Both the position numbers and the translations under genes were made by a program. DNA of 64,000 nt, from contig CM057830.1 in NCBI GenBank assembly GCA_030068075.1, positions 23,964,247 through 24,028,246 of the forward strand, written 5' to 3'. A model generated the notes under the pieces. It had not been told where the DNA came from. It saw nothing but the letters and a program-made list of their open reading frames with translations, and ran no database searches. The DNA is from Paguma larvata. Taxonomy: Eukaryota > Chordata > Mammalia > Carnivora > Viverridae. How positions within the stretch are numbered: the stretch's first letter is position 1; each line of letters begins with the position of its first letter. Positions 1 through 10,104 of the stretch are shown here, one piece after another.

Positions 1-800
1 AACAGGTACAAAGGGGAGACCAGGACCAATGTATTACAGGAAGTTAAAAAGTCCAGTGTGCCCGAAATGAATGAATAATGGTAAGTGTGGAAGAAAATGA
101 GGTTGGAAAGGAGGGCCAGATCATACAAGGCCTTGCAGACATTGTTAGAACTTTGATTTTTGCTGTGAGTGATGCGGGGAGCATTTTGGAGGATTACAAG
201 CACACCACTGGTTATGATCTGCTGTAATATGCTAACAGGGTCATGTTGGCTGCCATGATGAGAGAGCAGTCTGAAGGGAACTTGAGAAGAAAGAGACACC
301 CCCTTGATGTGGCTACTGCAATATGCCAGATAAGAGATTTTGGGCACTCCAACTAGAGTAGTAACAGTGGGGGTGAGTGAGAAGTGATCAAATCCTGGGT
401 GCGTTTTGAAAGCAAAGTTGAGAGGATCCATTGGGTGATTGGATGGGAGAAAGGGAAGTCATGTTTGACTCCAAGGTCTTTGGCCTGGACCAACAAAGAA
501 TGAAGGTGCGATAAACTGAGATGGGGGAGTCAGTCCGTTAGAGGAGCAAGATCGGGGGAAGAATGAGACTCTGGAGAATCAACTTTCGACATGTTAAGTT
601 TGAAAAGCCTTTCTAGACATCTGAATGCAAGTGTTGAACAGGCAATACTCTGGAGTTAGAGAAGAGGTTCAGTCTGGAGATAGATATTGGCAAGGACTTA
701 GCATATAGTAGGTATTTAAAGTGAAAAGAATGGAAGAGATCACCTAAGGAATGAAGGTACCCAGAAAAGACAGGAGGTGAAACTAAAAACATCAGAGTCA
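1..800 (-). mobile_element. L2 (CR1-like) LINE, reverse-transcriptase region, degenerate
   Basis: Read on the minus strand this matches the 3' half of the L2 ORF2. The reading frame at 613-801 gives LHSLGDLFHSFHFKYLLYAKS, which aligns with the part of CR1/L2 reverse transcriptases that leads into the catalytic YADD; here it has decayed to YAKS. Further left, the plus strand shows the antisense of the L2 C-terminal region (ctccaaggtctttggcctgg near 471-490; aaggccttgcagacattgtt near 128-147). The copy is full of stops and cannot be active. The left edge is cut by the window. The block at 6180-7300 holds a more 5' part of the same kind of element on the same strand. Confidence 0.7.
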
Positions 801-1059
801 AAAGCGTGATTCTTGAATCAGCCCTGTGCTCAAACTAGGTCCAATTACTAGGAGCATGATAGGGATTTCCTGCCGAGTAGATGGTTCAGCGCTCCCAGGA
901 GGGTCTTGCTTGAGATTTCTTCTAACCAGGACTAACATGAGTCAGATCAGATCTTCCTCCTGCCTTCAGTCTGGCAAGGCTCAAGGCAAGCTCCACTCCA
1001 CAGCTGGGATTTAAGAAAGCCCATTATTTCTCTTCTTCTGGCTCTGACCTCGGTTTCCT
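801..1059. other. no recognised feature
   Basis: Single-copy-looking sequence between the L2 block and the MER5-like element. I see no exon signals and no repeat I can name. Confidence 0.4.
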
Positions 1060-1222
1060 CTGGGTCGGTGGTTTTCAAAAATCATTGTGCGTAATAATTC
1101 CCAGAGGGGTTTGTCGTTTCCTTCCTCCAGAGTCTCATTCTGGAAGTGGGGCTAGAAGTGCTCACTCTTAGCAATTACCCTGGTTAATCTTGATGACGGG
1201 GCTCCACTTTGAGAAAGCTAGA
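1060..1222 (-). mobile_element. MER5-like hAT-Charlie fossil
   Basis: About 160 bases resemble the antisense of the non-autonomous DNA transposon MER5A. A start like ggttttcaaaaatcattgtg, a middle like agagtctcattctggaagtgg, and an end like ccactttgagaaagc follow the MER5 order. Divergence is high and the assignment is moderate. Confidence 0.45.
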
Positions 1223-1579
1223 TCACCATAAAAAATACTAAATATTTTATTACTCTAGAAAGGTATGTTTAAAGACTCATAGTGGCTATTGACCTTAGCT
1301 TTCTAATCATAATGTAGTTACTTCGTAAAAGCTGTCCTAGATTTTAAGCTTAAAATCATACATAGTCCATTAATTAACTGCTTGAAAAATGCATTCAGAA
1401 ACAAACACTCCAACTCTATTATTTTTATTAAAATTTTGAAAAGAGTACCAAACAATGATTATTGATTCAGAGAGTTAAGTTTTGAGCACAAAAGACGATA
1501 TGTCCCTATCAAGATGACACTGATAGGGAGACCTGTGATCACCCATGGCCAGTTTTGCTCTCCCTCTGGATACTGAGGA
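1223..1579. other. AT-rich stretch, nothing recognised
   Basis: AT-rich sequence leading into the LTR remnant. I see no gene, RNA or repeat that I can name. Confidence 0.4.
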
Positions 1580-1915
1580 GTATTACACCTTGGAAGGGCC
1601 GTGTCATCAGTGCTGGTCAATGGATTGTGAGCAGAAATATTAGATGTCACTTCCAGACCAAAATATTTCAGAGTCCGACTTTGGCCTTCCACAGTCTCTT
1701 CCTTTGCCACAGCAATTGTGGAGGAGGTATCAGGTTGAGTTGATGGATATGGAAGATCAAAACAGTCTGCATCTTCAGTCCTCTGATGGCAGTGTTTCCG
1801 AGTCTCTGTATTCACAGCAGACTTTGTGAGTGCAAGATACATTTTGCGTTAAACCACTAAGATTCTTATTTGTTTGTTTGTTACTATGGCATAAGCCTGT
1901 CCTATCCTGACTCAT
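1580..1915 (+). mobile_element. MLT-type (ERVL-MaLR) LTR remnant
   Basis: The right end carries the usual 3' ending of MaLR LTRs: a 'ttaaaccactaagattctta' block at about 1850-1869, followed by 'gttactatggcataagcctg' and 'cctatcctgactcatcacc'. Upstream, ctttgccacagcaattgtggagga (in part) also fits this LTR class. The polyadenylation signal is decayed and the 5' limit is uncertain. It is a non-coding solo LTR relic. Confidence 0.5.
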
Positions 1916-2384
1916 CACCTGCCAATGTATCATAAGCCGTCTATAAAAGCATAGGTCTGGAAGAGATTTGATTATTGTAAGTTTGTAACTCTGAATTTCA
2001 GACTTCATATCATCACATATTGAAATGCTCTCTTTGCTATAAAAGCAATCAAATCACCTCTCACATAACTGCTCTGTGTCTCTCTCATGTCTATAATTTC
2101 AAACTGTCTGCTAAATGTAACATGAAACTTTGCTGCCTGCGTGTTCCAGATTATTCTACTTACTTTGTCGATATTTATATTAGGAAACCATAACAGAGCA
2201 CATCTCATTTTTCAAACACCACTCCCCTCAGGAGTTGTTTCCTGTCCTTAGCTCTATTTCTACTCCTCAGTAGGCCCACTCACCACCTCACCTCCTTTCT
2301 CACTTTCCTTTTTACACAGGCCAGGCTGGGTGGCTACCCAACATCTCCCTTTGCTGCCCCCACGTGCTTCTGGAATATCCTCCA
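1916..2384. other. no recognised feature
   Basis: Mixed sequence with a C-rich patch around 2221-2400. Two short minus-strand reading frames here (2005-2208 and part of 2260-2655) have no family resemblance. Confidence 0.4.
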
Positions 2385-2520
2385 TATCTGTCTCACCACA
2401 TGATATTAAAATTTGCTGTATTAGGCTTGAGCTCTTGACCCGTAGGGACTGTATCTCATTTTTGCCTAGTACGAGCACCAAGAAGGCACTCAGTAAGTGT
2501 TGTTGAACTGAACTAACTGC
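2385..2520 (+). mobile_element. L2 3' end fragment
   Basis: The terminal L2 pattern can be followed: 'gtagggactgtatctcattt', then 'gagcaccaagaaggcactca', then 'gtaagtgttgttgaactgaa'. This corresponds to the '...cagggactgtgtct... cctggcacatagtaggcgctcaataaatgttt...' order of L2. Confidence 0.6.
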
Positions 2521-3410
2521 TTGAGTCACATACTTAGAGGCCGTATGTGGCTCCACAGATCTCATCTGTTTCTTCATCAACTGACTTACACCCTTGGAGA
2601 AATTCTCTGGTTTCTTAGGGGTGGCCCTTATTCCAGACATCAAGTAATGCCCCAACTTTCTCTGGTGGTACTCATAGGAAGCCCTTAGGTTTAAAAGGAA
2701 TATTAATAGTTATTAAAGACACAAAATACTAGCTCACTGTTCCATATCAATGTGTCAAAAGAATCATAAAAACATAGAGGATGTGGCCACTTTTTAAAGT
2801 AATCACTGTATGCAGTGAATACTGGCTGATTTCTAATTCATGAAATTTCTATCATCCATCTTCTGAAAATGAGTTGGGAATCTAGTTTTATAGACATCCT
2901 AATTTCATTTGATTAGTTTAAGAAGCAAAAGCACGAGTTAATGATGTATTACCATTCCCATGTACTAGAAAGATGTGTTAATGAAATATAATTGTCAACT
3001 ATTCCATATGTAAATGGGAGCTACATGTGAGAATGTGATAGGCTTGCTTGCTCTATAAAACACTTTGAAGAGGCTTTTATGGGTATTTTACAGCTAATGC
3101 AGAGATTTCAACTATGGTCAAGTCAGAGTAACTTGATTTGGCATTACTATCTACCTTTCTGCAAAGTGATTATCATTGCCATTTGAAAGCAGAGAACATT
3201 TTTTCCCAACTGTGTTTTATAGAACACTGGTCAGCTTTGAGATCTTAATAGGATCCTGTGAGCAAAAATTTTGGAAATGTTAGGTAAGACAACAGTAAAC
3301 AGGTTTTCTCTTTGTAAGGCTTCTGCGAGTCTTTGAACAGGACTGATTTATCCCATAGGCCTAGGACCCATAATACTTTAAGGAACCCACAAAAATATTT
3401 TAATTTCTCT
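2521..3410. other. unassigned AT-rich sequence
   Basis: About 0.9 kb without any repeat I recognise. No splice-flanked open frame and no CpG clustering are visible. Confidence 0.4.
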
Positions 3411-3596
3411 TTTAAAAACTGTTTATTTATTTTGAGAGAGGGGGAGGGGCAGAGAGAAAGTGGAGGGAGAATCTAAAGCAGGCTCCTTGCTCAGCACAGA
3501 GCATGACGTGGGGCTCAAACTCACAAACCATGAGATCGTGACCTGGGCTGAAATCAAGAGTCAGACACTCAGCTGACTGAGCCACCCAGGCAACCC
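3411..3596 (-). mobile_element. CAN-SINE (SINEC_Fc type), older copy
   Basis: Minus-strand SINE: A/T-rich tail at 3411-3430, CT-rich middle, then the tRNA-related head ending 'gactgagccacccaggcaac'. The flanks repeat 'ttaatttct' (about 3400-3408 and 3597-3605), which fits a target-site duplication. Internal deletions and many substitutions point to an older copy. Confidence 0.85.
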
Positions 3597-3849
3597 TTAA
3601 TTTCTTTTATAATAATAAGAAAAAAAATGAAAATATAATAATGAAGAATAATGGAAGAAGTAGCCCACACAGGCAAAAGTGTCTAGAGCCCTAGAATATC
3701 ATAATGCATCCCTGGTGGTAATTCTCTAAAAAGTGTGATATGCAGAGTTTTCCAGAAGTTACTTGTGCCTGAGTATCTTTTTGTACAGTTTCTCAGAGGA
3801 CCAGGGTTAAGAACATGTAGAAAGATTTGTGTGGTGAAATGAATCCTGG
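3597..3849. other. no recognised feature
   Basis: A-rich start after the SINE, then sequence without a recognisable element. Confidence 0.4.
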
Positions 3850-3960
3850 AACAAGAGTTACAAGAATTGGATTTTAGTGCTATCCACTACCAACAAACCA
3901 CACATCTTTGAGTAAGTCATACAATATCGCTGGCCCCCAGATTGTTAAGAAAAAATGATG
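3850..3960 (+). mobile_element. MIR SINE fragment
   Basis: Order of MIR blocks: 'acaagaattggattttagtg', 'catctttgagtaagtcatac', 'gctggcccccagattgttaa', equivalent to the CORE-SINE 'tgaccttgggcaagtcac... cctcagtttcctcatctg' run. Confidence 0.5.
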
Positions 3961-4794
3961 GTGTTCAATTGGATGTCTTAAAGACATGTAGCTTAAAGGT
4001 AGTATTATTTCATATTTTGAATATCCTTGTTTGGTTTGCTGATTTTTTAGGTTTATACACATAGGTTAGAACATAAATTCGGAGTGAAAATGTATTACTC
4101 TAGGCCAAAAGTCAGAAATAATTGTTTTACACCTGCTTTTGGTCTTAACTAACTTCTACCAATAACAATTGGTAGAATTAACATCTACCAAATGTTTCTC
4201 TCTCAGACAAGAAAAAAAAGTAAGAAATTTGGGGGTATTTGCATCTTGAATGTGTTCTCTACTTACATAGCAAGTGATTAAACTGAAAGTCTTCTCTCCC
4301 TATGATGAGGGGTGGTGATGTGTTGGAGGTGTAATTGGCCAAGAAGGAAAAGGCAAATATGTCTCTCGTGTTTTAAGTGTGTGCCTTGGATAGCTGTACT
4401 ACCAACTCATTTTTTGACAAGTTAAGTTTTTGGTTATTTGTAGGATAACAAAATGGAAATGCCCCACAGATGGTTGTATACATGAGTCTAAAATTCAGGA
4501 GAGAGGCTAGGCCTGGTGTCTTATATTTGGGATTCTTCAGTGTAGTGGAGTAGAAGAAATAATCCTAGCAAATAAGAAAGTGAGAGGGATAGTAGGCTAA
4601 GGATATAAGTAGGGGAAGCATCAACTTTAAGCAGTAGTTATAGCAAGATAAACTCCCAAAAGGGGGGACAAAAAAACCCTCAGAAAATACAAGAACTAGA
4701 AGAGGGTGTCATTATAGAAATAAAGCAGAGGATACTATAATGGAAATGGAGTAGAAAGTTTTAAGACAAGAAAAAGAAAACAGGTACTCATACT
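3961..4794. other. unassigned AT-rich stretch with one short hairpin
   Basis: No gene or named repeat. It contains a perfect 10-bp inverted repeat with a 4-base loop at 4154-4177 and purine-rich sequence around 4600-4790. Confidence 0.45.
4154..4177. repeat. perfect inverted repeat (hairpin)
   Basis: Two 10-base arms (ttctaccaat and attggtagaa) flank a 4-base aaca loop. A third copy of part of the arm (catctaccaaa) follows at about 4182-4192. There is no T-run and no transcript context, so a terminator role is not supported. Confidence 0.8.
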
Positions 4795-5320
4795 CACTGC
4801 AAATGAGACCACGAATAACTACAACTTTCCTGGGAGTCAATTTGACATTGTGCAGCAAAATCCCAAAAATATTTACAGCCTGGAACCTGATAATTCCTTT
4901 TCCAATAATTTATGCTATAGAAAGAATCCCAAGGAAATTGTCAAAGACTTAGGTTCAAGGATGTATATAACACCTTGATTTATAATAAAAAAAGATTAAA
5001 AATATAGAATCAATATCCAACAGTAGAAGAATGGGTCCATATAACAATTCACCCCATTTTATAGAATATCACGCAGCAGTTATAAGCATTTTCAAAACAT
5101 ATTTAAGGATATGGGAACATATTCACAATATGATGTTCAATGAAAACCAGGTGTAAGTTCTCTACTGTGGAGAACCATGCCTACATATCTATCTGTCTAT
5201 CGATCATGGTATGTGTGTGTCCATCAAAATGTTAGCAGTGGTTATCACCATTTAGTGTTATTACGGGTGATGTTAATTTTCTTCTTTGTGTTTTCCTACA
5301 TTATCCAAATGTCATATAAG
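4795..5320 (+). mobile_element. ancient L1 (L1M type) 3' fragment
   Basis: Classic old-L1 ORF2 3' end and 3'UTR order in sense: 'cctgataattccttttccaa', 'tttatgctatagaaagaatc', 'ggatgtatataacaccttga', 'gaatatcacgcagcagttat', then 'gttagcagtggttatcacca' and 'cattatccaaatgtcatata'. It is cut on the right by the MaLR LTR at 5321, showing that the L1M is older than that LTR. Confidence 0.7.
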
Positions 5321-5897
5321 TGCTATGGTCTGAGTGTCGTGTCCCTCCAAAAGTCATAAGCTGAAATCATAACCCCCAGAGGTGATGGTATTAGAAGGTG
5401 GAGCCTTTGGGAGGTGCTGCAGTCTCTAGGGTGAAGCCCTCCTGAATGGGATTAGTGGCTTATAAAAGGGGCTTCACAGAGCTTCCTCCCCCTTTTGGGG
5501 TGTAAGTATCCGATCAGAAGTTCACCACCTTGGGGCACCTGGGTGGCTCAGTTGGTTGAGCAGCCGACTTTGGCTCAGGTCCTGATCTTGCGGTCTGTGA
5601 GTTCAAGCCCCGGGTCGGGCTCTGTGCTGATGGCTCAGAGCCTGGAGCCTATTTCAGATTCTGTGTCTGCCTCTCTCTCCGCCCTTCTCCTGCTCATGCT
5701 CTGTCTCTCAAAAATAAATAAATATTTTTAAAAAACTTAAAAAAAAAAAGAAGTCCACCACCTGGAAGAAGGCCTTTGCTGACCATGCTGGCACCTTGAT
5801 CTCGAACTCCCAGTCTCCAGAACGGTAAGAAATAAATTTCTGTTGTTTATAAGCTACTCGGTCTGTAGTTACAGCAGCTTGATTGAATGGACTGACA
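5321..5897 (+). mobile_element. MST/MLT1-type ERVL-MaLR LTR, split by a SINE
   Basis: Starts 'tgctatggtctgagtgtcgt' and runs through 'gtgatggtattagaaggtgg', 'gaatgggattagtggcttat', a TATA-like 'tataaaag' (5461-5468), 'aagaaataaatttctgttgt' (polyadenylation signal) and ends 'gaatggactgaca'. This is the standard MaLR LTR layout. A CAN-SINE at 5532-5748 interrupts it and has duplicated 15 bases of the LTR. Confidence 0.85.
5532..5748 (+). mobile_element. CAN-SINE (SINEC_Fc) inside a MaLR LTR
   Basis: Head 'ggggcacctgggtggctcag' with A-box-like sequence, CT-rich tail and A-rich end. Target-site duplication: agaagttcaccacct at 5516-5530 and agaagtccaccacct at 5749-5763 (14 of 15 identical). The insertion into an identifiable LTR fixes the relative age. 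Confidence 0.95.
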
Positions 5898-6179
5898 GTA
5901 ATGGACAGTAAATCACCAATTTTACAATCAGGAAAAAAGATTACATTTTGAAAGGAGAAAGCAATTAACAGTGTCAAAGACAGAATGAAGTCTGGTCACG
6001 GAAGACTGGAAAATGTATATTCGATTTGGCACTTAGGTCATTATGTATCTTAGGGAAAACACTTCATTGGAGGAATGACGAAGGCCAGTTTGAGAGCTTA
6101 AGGAGTGAAACTGAAGTGAAAACCCAAGAAAGCCAGTTTTTCTGTGCTTTCAAAAGAGCTGCAAATGGAGTAAGTGAGG
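5898..6179. other. no recognised feature
   Basis: Sequence between the MaLR LTR and the second L2 block, without a recognisable element. Confidence 0.4.
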
Positions 6180-7300
6180 TCAGCTGGATGGTAGTTGAAT
6201 AGGATGCAGGTGTAAGGGCCTTTTAAAATGAAAAGGTCTTCAGGTGTTTATAGGCTGAGGGGTGGATCCAATAAAGAGGTCGAGAAAGATGACTGACAGG
6301 GCAAGGTCAGGGCAGATACAGGAGATTGAGGTGGGCCACCGGCTGGCCTTGAACTGGGAAGGGACACTGAAGACTTCTGGAGTGGAGGAAAGAAAGGAAA
6401 AACCAATGAATATAGATATGTTTACAGAGAAATTGAGTGAGACCTCCGTGATGACCTCAATTTTTTCACTGATGTAAAGGCAAGGTCATCCGCCGAGAAC
6501 GAAATCAGCAGTTGTTGGGAGGAAGAACTTGGGGTAAGCATTGAAGTTCCGGGACAGTCGTTGTGGGGAGCGGAAAAGAGAGCTGACCAAGACCAAGTAA
6601 AATGACAGCAAAGTTGTACTGGGAGGCTCACCAAATATGGACACGGTTGGAGTGAAGCCCCCAGGTGGAAATAAAGTGGTGAGAAAAACAAAAAGTGGGG
6701 AGTGGTGAGCAGCGGGCAGGAAGCTAAAAGTGGAGCAATATGTCAGTCGTGACAAGATTCAGGGCCCGAGCTTCTGCACAGGGAGCTCCAGGAATGGCAG
6801 GGCCATCGAGGTGGATACGGTATCTCCATGAATGCTCAGATCTAGAGTTAGGCCAGAAGAGGAAGACTGGGAGCCGGCCATTTTGGTAAGGTGATGGATA
6901 ACCAGGAGGCAAGTGGATTGGCCACAATCGGGAGGGATTGAGGGCGGAACACTGTAACGAATATGCCAGGAGAATGAGATCTTAGGAGAGGATGGCAAAA
7001 TCCTGTCCGGAAGCAACCCTGAGAAGTGCATTGAAATGCTACCTCACCGGTTGGACTCACAGCTCACTGTGCAGGAGATAGGGCAGCCTCTATGCAAACG
7101 GGCTATGGGGAAGGAGGTGCGGGGCTGAGGAATACTCCAGGGAAGGCCAGAAGAGAGCAAGCTTTCTACCCAAACAACTTCAGGTGGATAGGAGTTGGTT
7201 ACCACTGGAATGCGGTTTTCAACAGGATCCACAGGTGAATGGGGCCAGTAGTTAGAGGAGTGAGGAAAAGAAAACATAGAATGGGAGGAGGGTAAAGAAA
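6180..7300 (-). mobile_element. L2 LINE, region between endonuclease and reverse transcriptase
   Basis: On the minus strand, reading frames in this block (for example 6422-6691) contain FSADDLA followed by a run of charged residues, matching the L2 ORF2 linker ahead of the RT domain. On the plus strand 'aaggcaaggtcatccgccga' and 'gacagtcgttgtggggagcg' are the antisense of this linker. About 1.1 kb is unusually long for an L2 relic. It is frameshifted throughout and inactive. Confidence 0.65.
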
Positions 7301-7334
7301 GAAGAGAATAAAACAGGCTTACTGTTGAGAAGTT

Positions 7335-7501
7335 GGGGCACCTGGGAGGCTCAGTCGCTCAAGTGTCTGACTTCGGTTCAGGTCATGATCTCGTGGTTCG
7401 TGAGTTCAAGTCCTGCATCGGGCTGTGTGCTGACAGCACAGAGCCCACTTCAGATCCTCTGCTCCCCTGTAAGTCTCTCTCCCACTCCATTATAAAAAAA
7501 A
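7335..7501 (+). mobile_element. CAN-SINE (SINEC_Fc), shortened tail
   Basis: Head 'ggggcacctgggaggctcag', B-box region 'gttcgtgagttcaagtcctg', then a short pyrimidine tract and an A run at about 7493-7501. The CT-rich part is shorter than in neighbouring copies. Confidence 0.9.
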
Positions 7502-7740
7502 TCTCTGGTATAATCAATTATTGCATTTCTACTTTCTGAGACCTATGAAATCTTAAATTTTGTGTTCAGAACAAACATTCAAATCACATTTATTGAATAT
7601 GCAGTTGAGGAAAAAACTGATTTTTGAAGAGCTACACTTAGGTTGTTGTTTTACTTCCTAATGGAAGGAGATCCATATCTGGGTTTCCCCCCACACCAGG
7701 TTATTTAACTTGGGAAGAGACAATCTTAGAAACTGATTTT
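7502..7740. other. no recognised feature
   Basis: Short AT-rich spacer between two plus-strand SINEs. Confidence 0.4.
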
Positions 7741-7902
7741 GGGGGTGCCCGGGTGGTTCAGTTGATTGAGCAGCTGACTCTTAATTATGGCTCTGGTCAT
7801 GATCCCAGGGTCACGGGCCTGCTTGGGATTCTCTCTCTCCTCTGCACCGCTCCCCGTCCCCCATCTCAATCTTGCTCTCTCTCTCAAAGAAAAAAAAAAA
7901 AG
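7741..7902 (+). mobile_element. CAN-SINE, internally deleted copy
   Basis: Starts 'gggggtgcccgggtggttca' and has 'ggtcatgatcccagggtcac', then jumps directly to the 'cttgggattctctctctcct' part. The segment carrying the second half of the tRNA-related head is missing. It ends in an A run at 7889-7902. 'tcccagggtc' is a variant common in older carnivore SINE subfamilies. Confidence 0.85.
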
Positions 7903-7904
7903 AG

Positions 7905-8425
7905 CTTGTATATGCCCAGTATCTGAACGCTAGTCTCTTCCTCTGTTTGGAAAAGCCTACATTATGCATCCCTTTTCCCGGGCTTCCTTGTCGCTGTGGC
8001 CTGGACACGTGACCCGGGCCTGACCTATCAGCTGTGCACACACCGGACTTGGAATCAGTGACTAGGGAGTCAAAGAAGCTGAGACAGAGGCTTTTTTTTT
8101 TTTTCTGGCAGTAGCAGCCAGAAGAATGTGGTGTTAGGAGAGTGTGGCAAGAGTTCTGGTATATGCCAGCTATGAGGGCTGGTCTGCAGCATGACTGAAA
8201 CGTAGCTCTCCCGACGCCAGTACCACAGTGTGGTTGTGACTGTGTTGCAGCCCCCGGGGCCCTCGTTGCTCCTCGCCTTTTCTGGAGCCTATTCCTCAAG
8301 TCCTCCCGGTGAGTTTGTGACCTACTACATGGTTTCTCACTAAATTCCGTTTTTCTTAACTTTGCCAGAGTTGGTTTCTGGTGCTTGCAACTATGAACCC
8401 TGACTGAAACTTGTAGACCCCTTAT
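7905..8425 (+). mobile_element. probable ERVL/MaLR-type LTR remnant
   Basis: Several blocks typical of a mammalian LTR class appear in order: 'tctcttcctctgtttggaaa', 'cacgtgacccgggcctgacc', and near the right end 'ctttgccagagttggtttct' with 'gcttgcaactatgaaccctg'. CpG-rich patches at 7980-8040 and 8200-8310 are consistent. A 235-codon minus-strand frame across it is not a gene. Confidence 0.4.
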
Positions 8426-8439
8426 TCTAGTTACCACCA

Positions 8440-8895
8440 ATTGCTGAGTGTTCTGAACATAAACTTCGCCTGTGACCCAGACATTCTCCTTGTAGGTTGA
8501 AAGCACACAGAAATGCAAACCCTGACTAGAATCTCCAGAGCAGCCTTATAATAAAAGACAAACACTGGAAACAATGCAAAAGAACGTCAGCAATTGTTCA
8601 CTGTGTAAAATAAATACATAAATCGTAGCAAATTCTTAGAATACCATACAATGATGACAATGAAGCACTGCTATTTCAACAATATAGATGTATCTCAAAC
8701 CAAATGCTGAGCAGAAGAAACCAGACAACAAAAAATACATACATGTTAATTCCATTTATGTGAAATGCAAAAACAAGCAAGATGATGTTATGATATTACA
8801 AGTGAGAGTAATGTTCTTTTCGTAGAGGGGAGAGTAACTAGGAAAGGGCACCACGGGAGGACCTCTGGGTCTCTTGCCCTGTTCGGTTACTTGAC
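8440..8895 (+). mobile_element. ancient L1 (L1M) 3' fragment
   Basis: Sense-strand ORF2 end and 3'UTR: 'cattctccttgtaggttgaa', 'aataccatacaatgatgaca', 'aatatagatgtatctcaaac', 'gctgagcagaagaaaccaga', 'tgttaattccatttatgtga', then the G-rich 'gagtaactaggaaagggcac'. No poly(A) tail is preserved. Confidence 0.7.
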
Positions 8896-9009
8896 CTGCA
8901 CGGAGGACTTTGTGGCTGTACTTCCTTTATGGTAATTCAGAGAGTGCTCTTAATCAGTGAACTTTTCAGTTTGTGGTTATCAGTGAAAGTGCATATGGAA
9001 CAAGCAAAA

Positions 9010-9096
9010 CTGAGGCTGAGAGAGATCGAATAAACTGGCCAACGTCATACAAATGTTCAGTTAACCAGGCTGCCTCATTCCCACTCCTAAGCTCTT
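9010..9096 (-). mobile_element. MIR fragment, left part, split by a SINE
   Basis: 'aactgaggctgagagagatc' and 'gaataaactggccaacgtca' are the MIR core in antisense. The fragment is interrupted at 9097 by a CAN-SINE; MIR-like sequence resumes after 9323. Confidence 0.6.
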
Positions 9097-9307
9097 TTTT
9101 TTTTAACGTGTATTTATTTTGAGAGACAGAGCGACAGAGCGTGAGCAGGGAAAGGGCAGAGAGAGAGGCAGACACAGAATCTGAAGTAGGCTCCAGGCTC
9201 TGAGCCATCAGCACAGAGCCCAATGCGGGGCTCGAACTCACAGACCGTAAGATCATGACCTGAGCTGAAGTCGGCGGCTTAACTGACTAAGCCACCCAAG
9301 CGCCCCT
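9097..9307 (-). mobile_element. CAN-SINE (SINEC_Fc), young-looking, perfect TSD
   Basis: Poly(T) at its left edge, complete CT-rich and tRNA-related parts, head ending 'gccacccaagcgcccc'. It is flanked by a perfect 16-base duplication, ccactcctaagctctt, at 9081-9096 and 9308-9323. The intact duplication suggests one of the younger insertions in the window. Confidence 0.96.
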
Positions 9308-9323
9308 CCACTCCTAAGCTCTT

Positions 9324-9480
9324 ATAATTGCCCCCAACAATCTTGATACAAAGGCCTTACAAGCATTGTCGACTAAAAATGTGCGGTTCAGAGATTGAGG
9401 CACCTTGCCCATGTCACCAAGCTAGTCTGCAGGTGATGGAGGCATAATCTCCGTGAACCCAGTTTCTTTGTGTTTTCATT
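9324..9480 (-). mobile_element. MIR fragment right of the SINE
   Basis: Antisense MIR: 'aggccttacaagcattgtcg', 'cagagattgaggcaccttgc', 'ccatgtcaccaagctagtct', 'gcaggtgatggaggcataat'. It may be a second MIR lying next to the one at 9010-9096, because the core appears twice. Confidence 0.6.
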
Positions 9481-9659
9481 CATGGCCTAGTTCTGCATGT
9501 GGAAAGATAGATCATACTGTCAGCATACAAACGGCATGTATAAAAACTTCATTGCTGATAGGAAATGGTATCCATGACATGCTTACATGAAAGCAAACAG
9601 CCAGGGTACAGATTTCTATGTCTGGTATTGCTGCCATTAGTGGAAAAGTTGAAAATCTT

Positions 9660-9699
9660 TGTGCGTATGTGTATGTGCACACATGTATGTACGTGCACA
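9660..9699. repeat. 40-bp strictly alternating pyrimidine-purine tract
   Basis: Every step from 9660 to 9699 alternates pyrimidine and purine (TG, TA, CA and CG mixed), followed by a (GT)n run to about 9712. Such tracts can adopt left-handed Z-DNA under negative supercoiling. Confidence 0.8.
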
Positions 9700-9883
9700 A
9701 GTGTGTGTGTATGCATTTGTGTATTTTCTCTCAAGTATTTCTGCAAATATCCTCAAGAAACTGGTAACACTGATTGCTTCTGAGAAAGTGAACAGGTTGG
9801 CTGAGGACAGAGATACCAGAAAGAATTTTACTGTAGATTCTTAAAATCATTTATATTTTGAAACTTGGGAAATGTGTATTTTA

Positions 9884-10089
9884 TTTATTTGTTTAATTAG
9901 AGAGAAAGCACAAGCAGGGGACAGTAGCATAGCGGGAAAGAGAGAGAAAGAGAGAGAGAGAGGGGGAGAATCCTAAGTAGGTTGTAAGTTCAGCACAGAG
10001 CCGGATGTGGGGCCCAATCCCACAACCCTGGGATCATGAGCTGAAATCACGAGTTGGACACTCAACTGACTGAGCCACCCAGGCCCCCT
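9884..10089 (-). mobile_element. CAN-SINE with expanded GA tract
   Basis: Minus-strand copy with an expanded (GA)n stretch at about 9938-9963 and head ending 'gactgagccacccaggcccc'. Flanked by 'tgtgtatttta' at 9873-9883 and 10094-10104. Confidence 0.9.
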
Positions 10090-10104
10090 GTATTGTGTAT
10101 TTTA

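Noticed and set aside
4154..4177. Hairpin as a transcription terminator
   Set aside because: No T-run follows and intrinsic terminators do not apply in this eukaryotic setting.
7811..8518. 235-codon minus-strand open frame, the longest in the window
   Set aside because: It runs antisense through a SINE tail and an LTR remnant and contains low-complexity stretches from the A/T and CT tracts. No domain or splice context.
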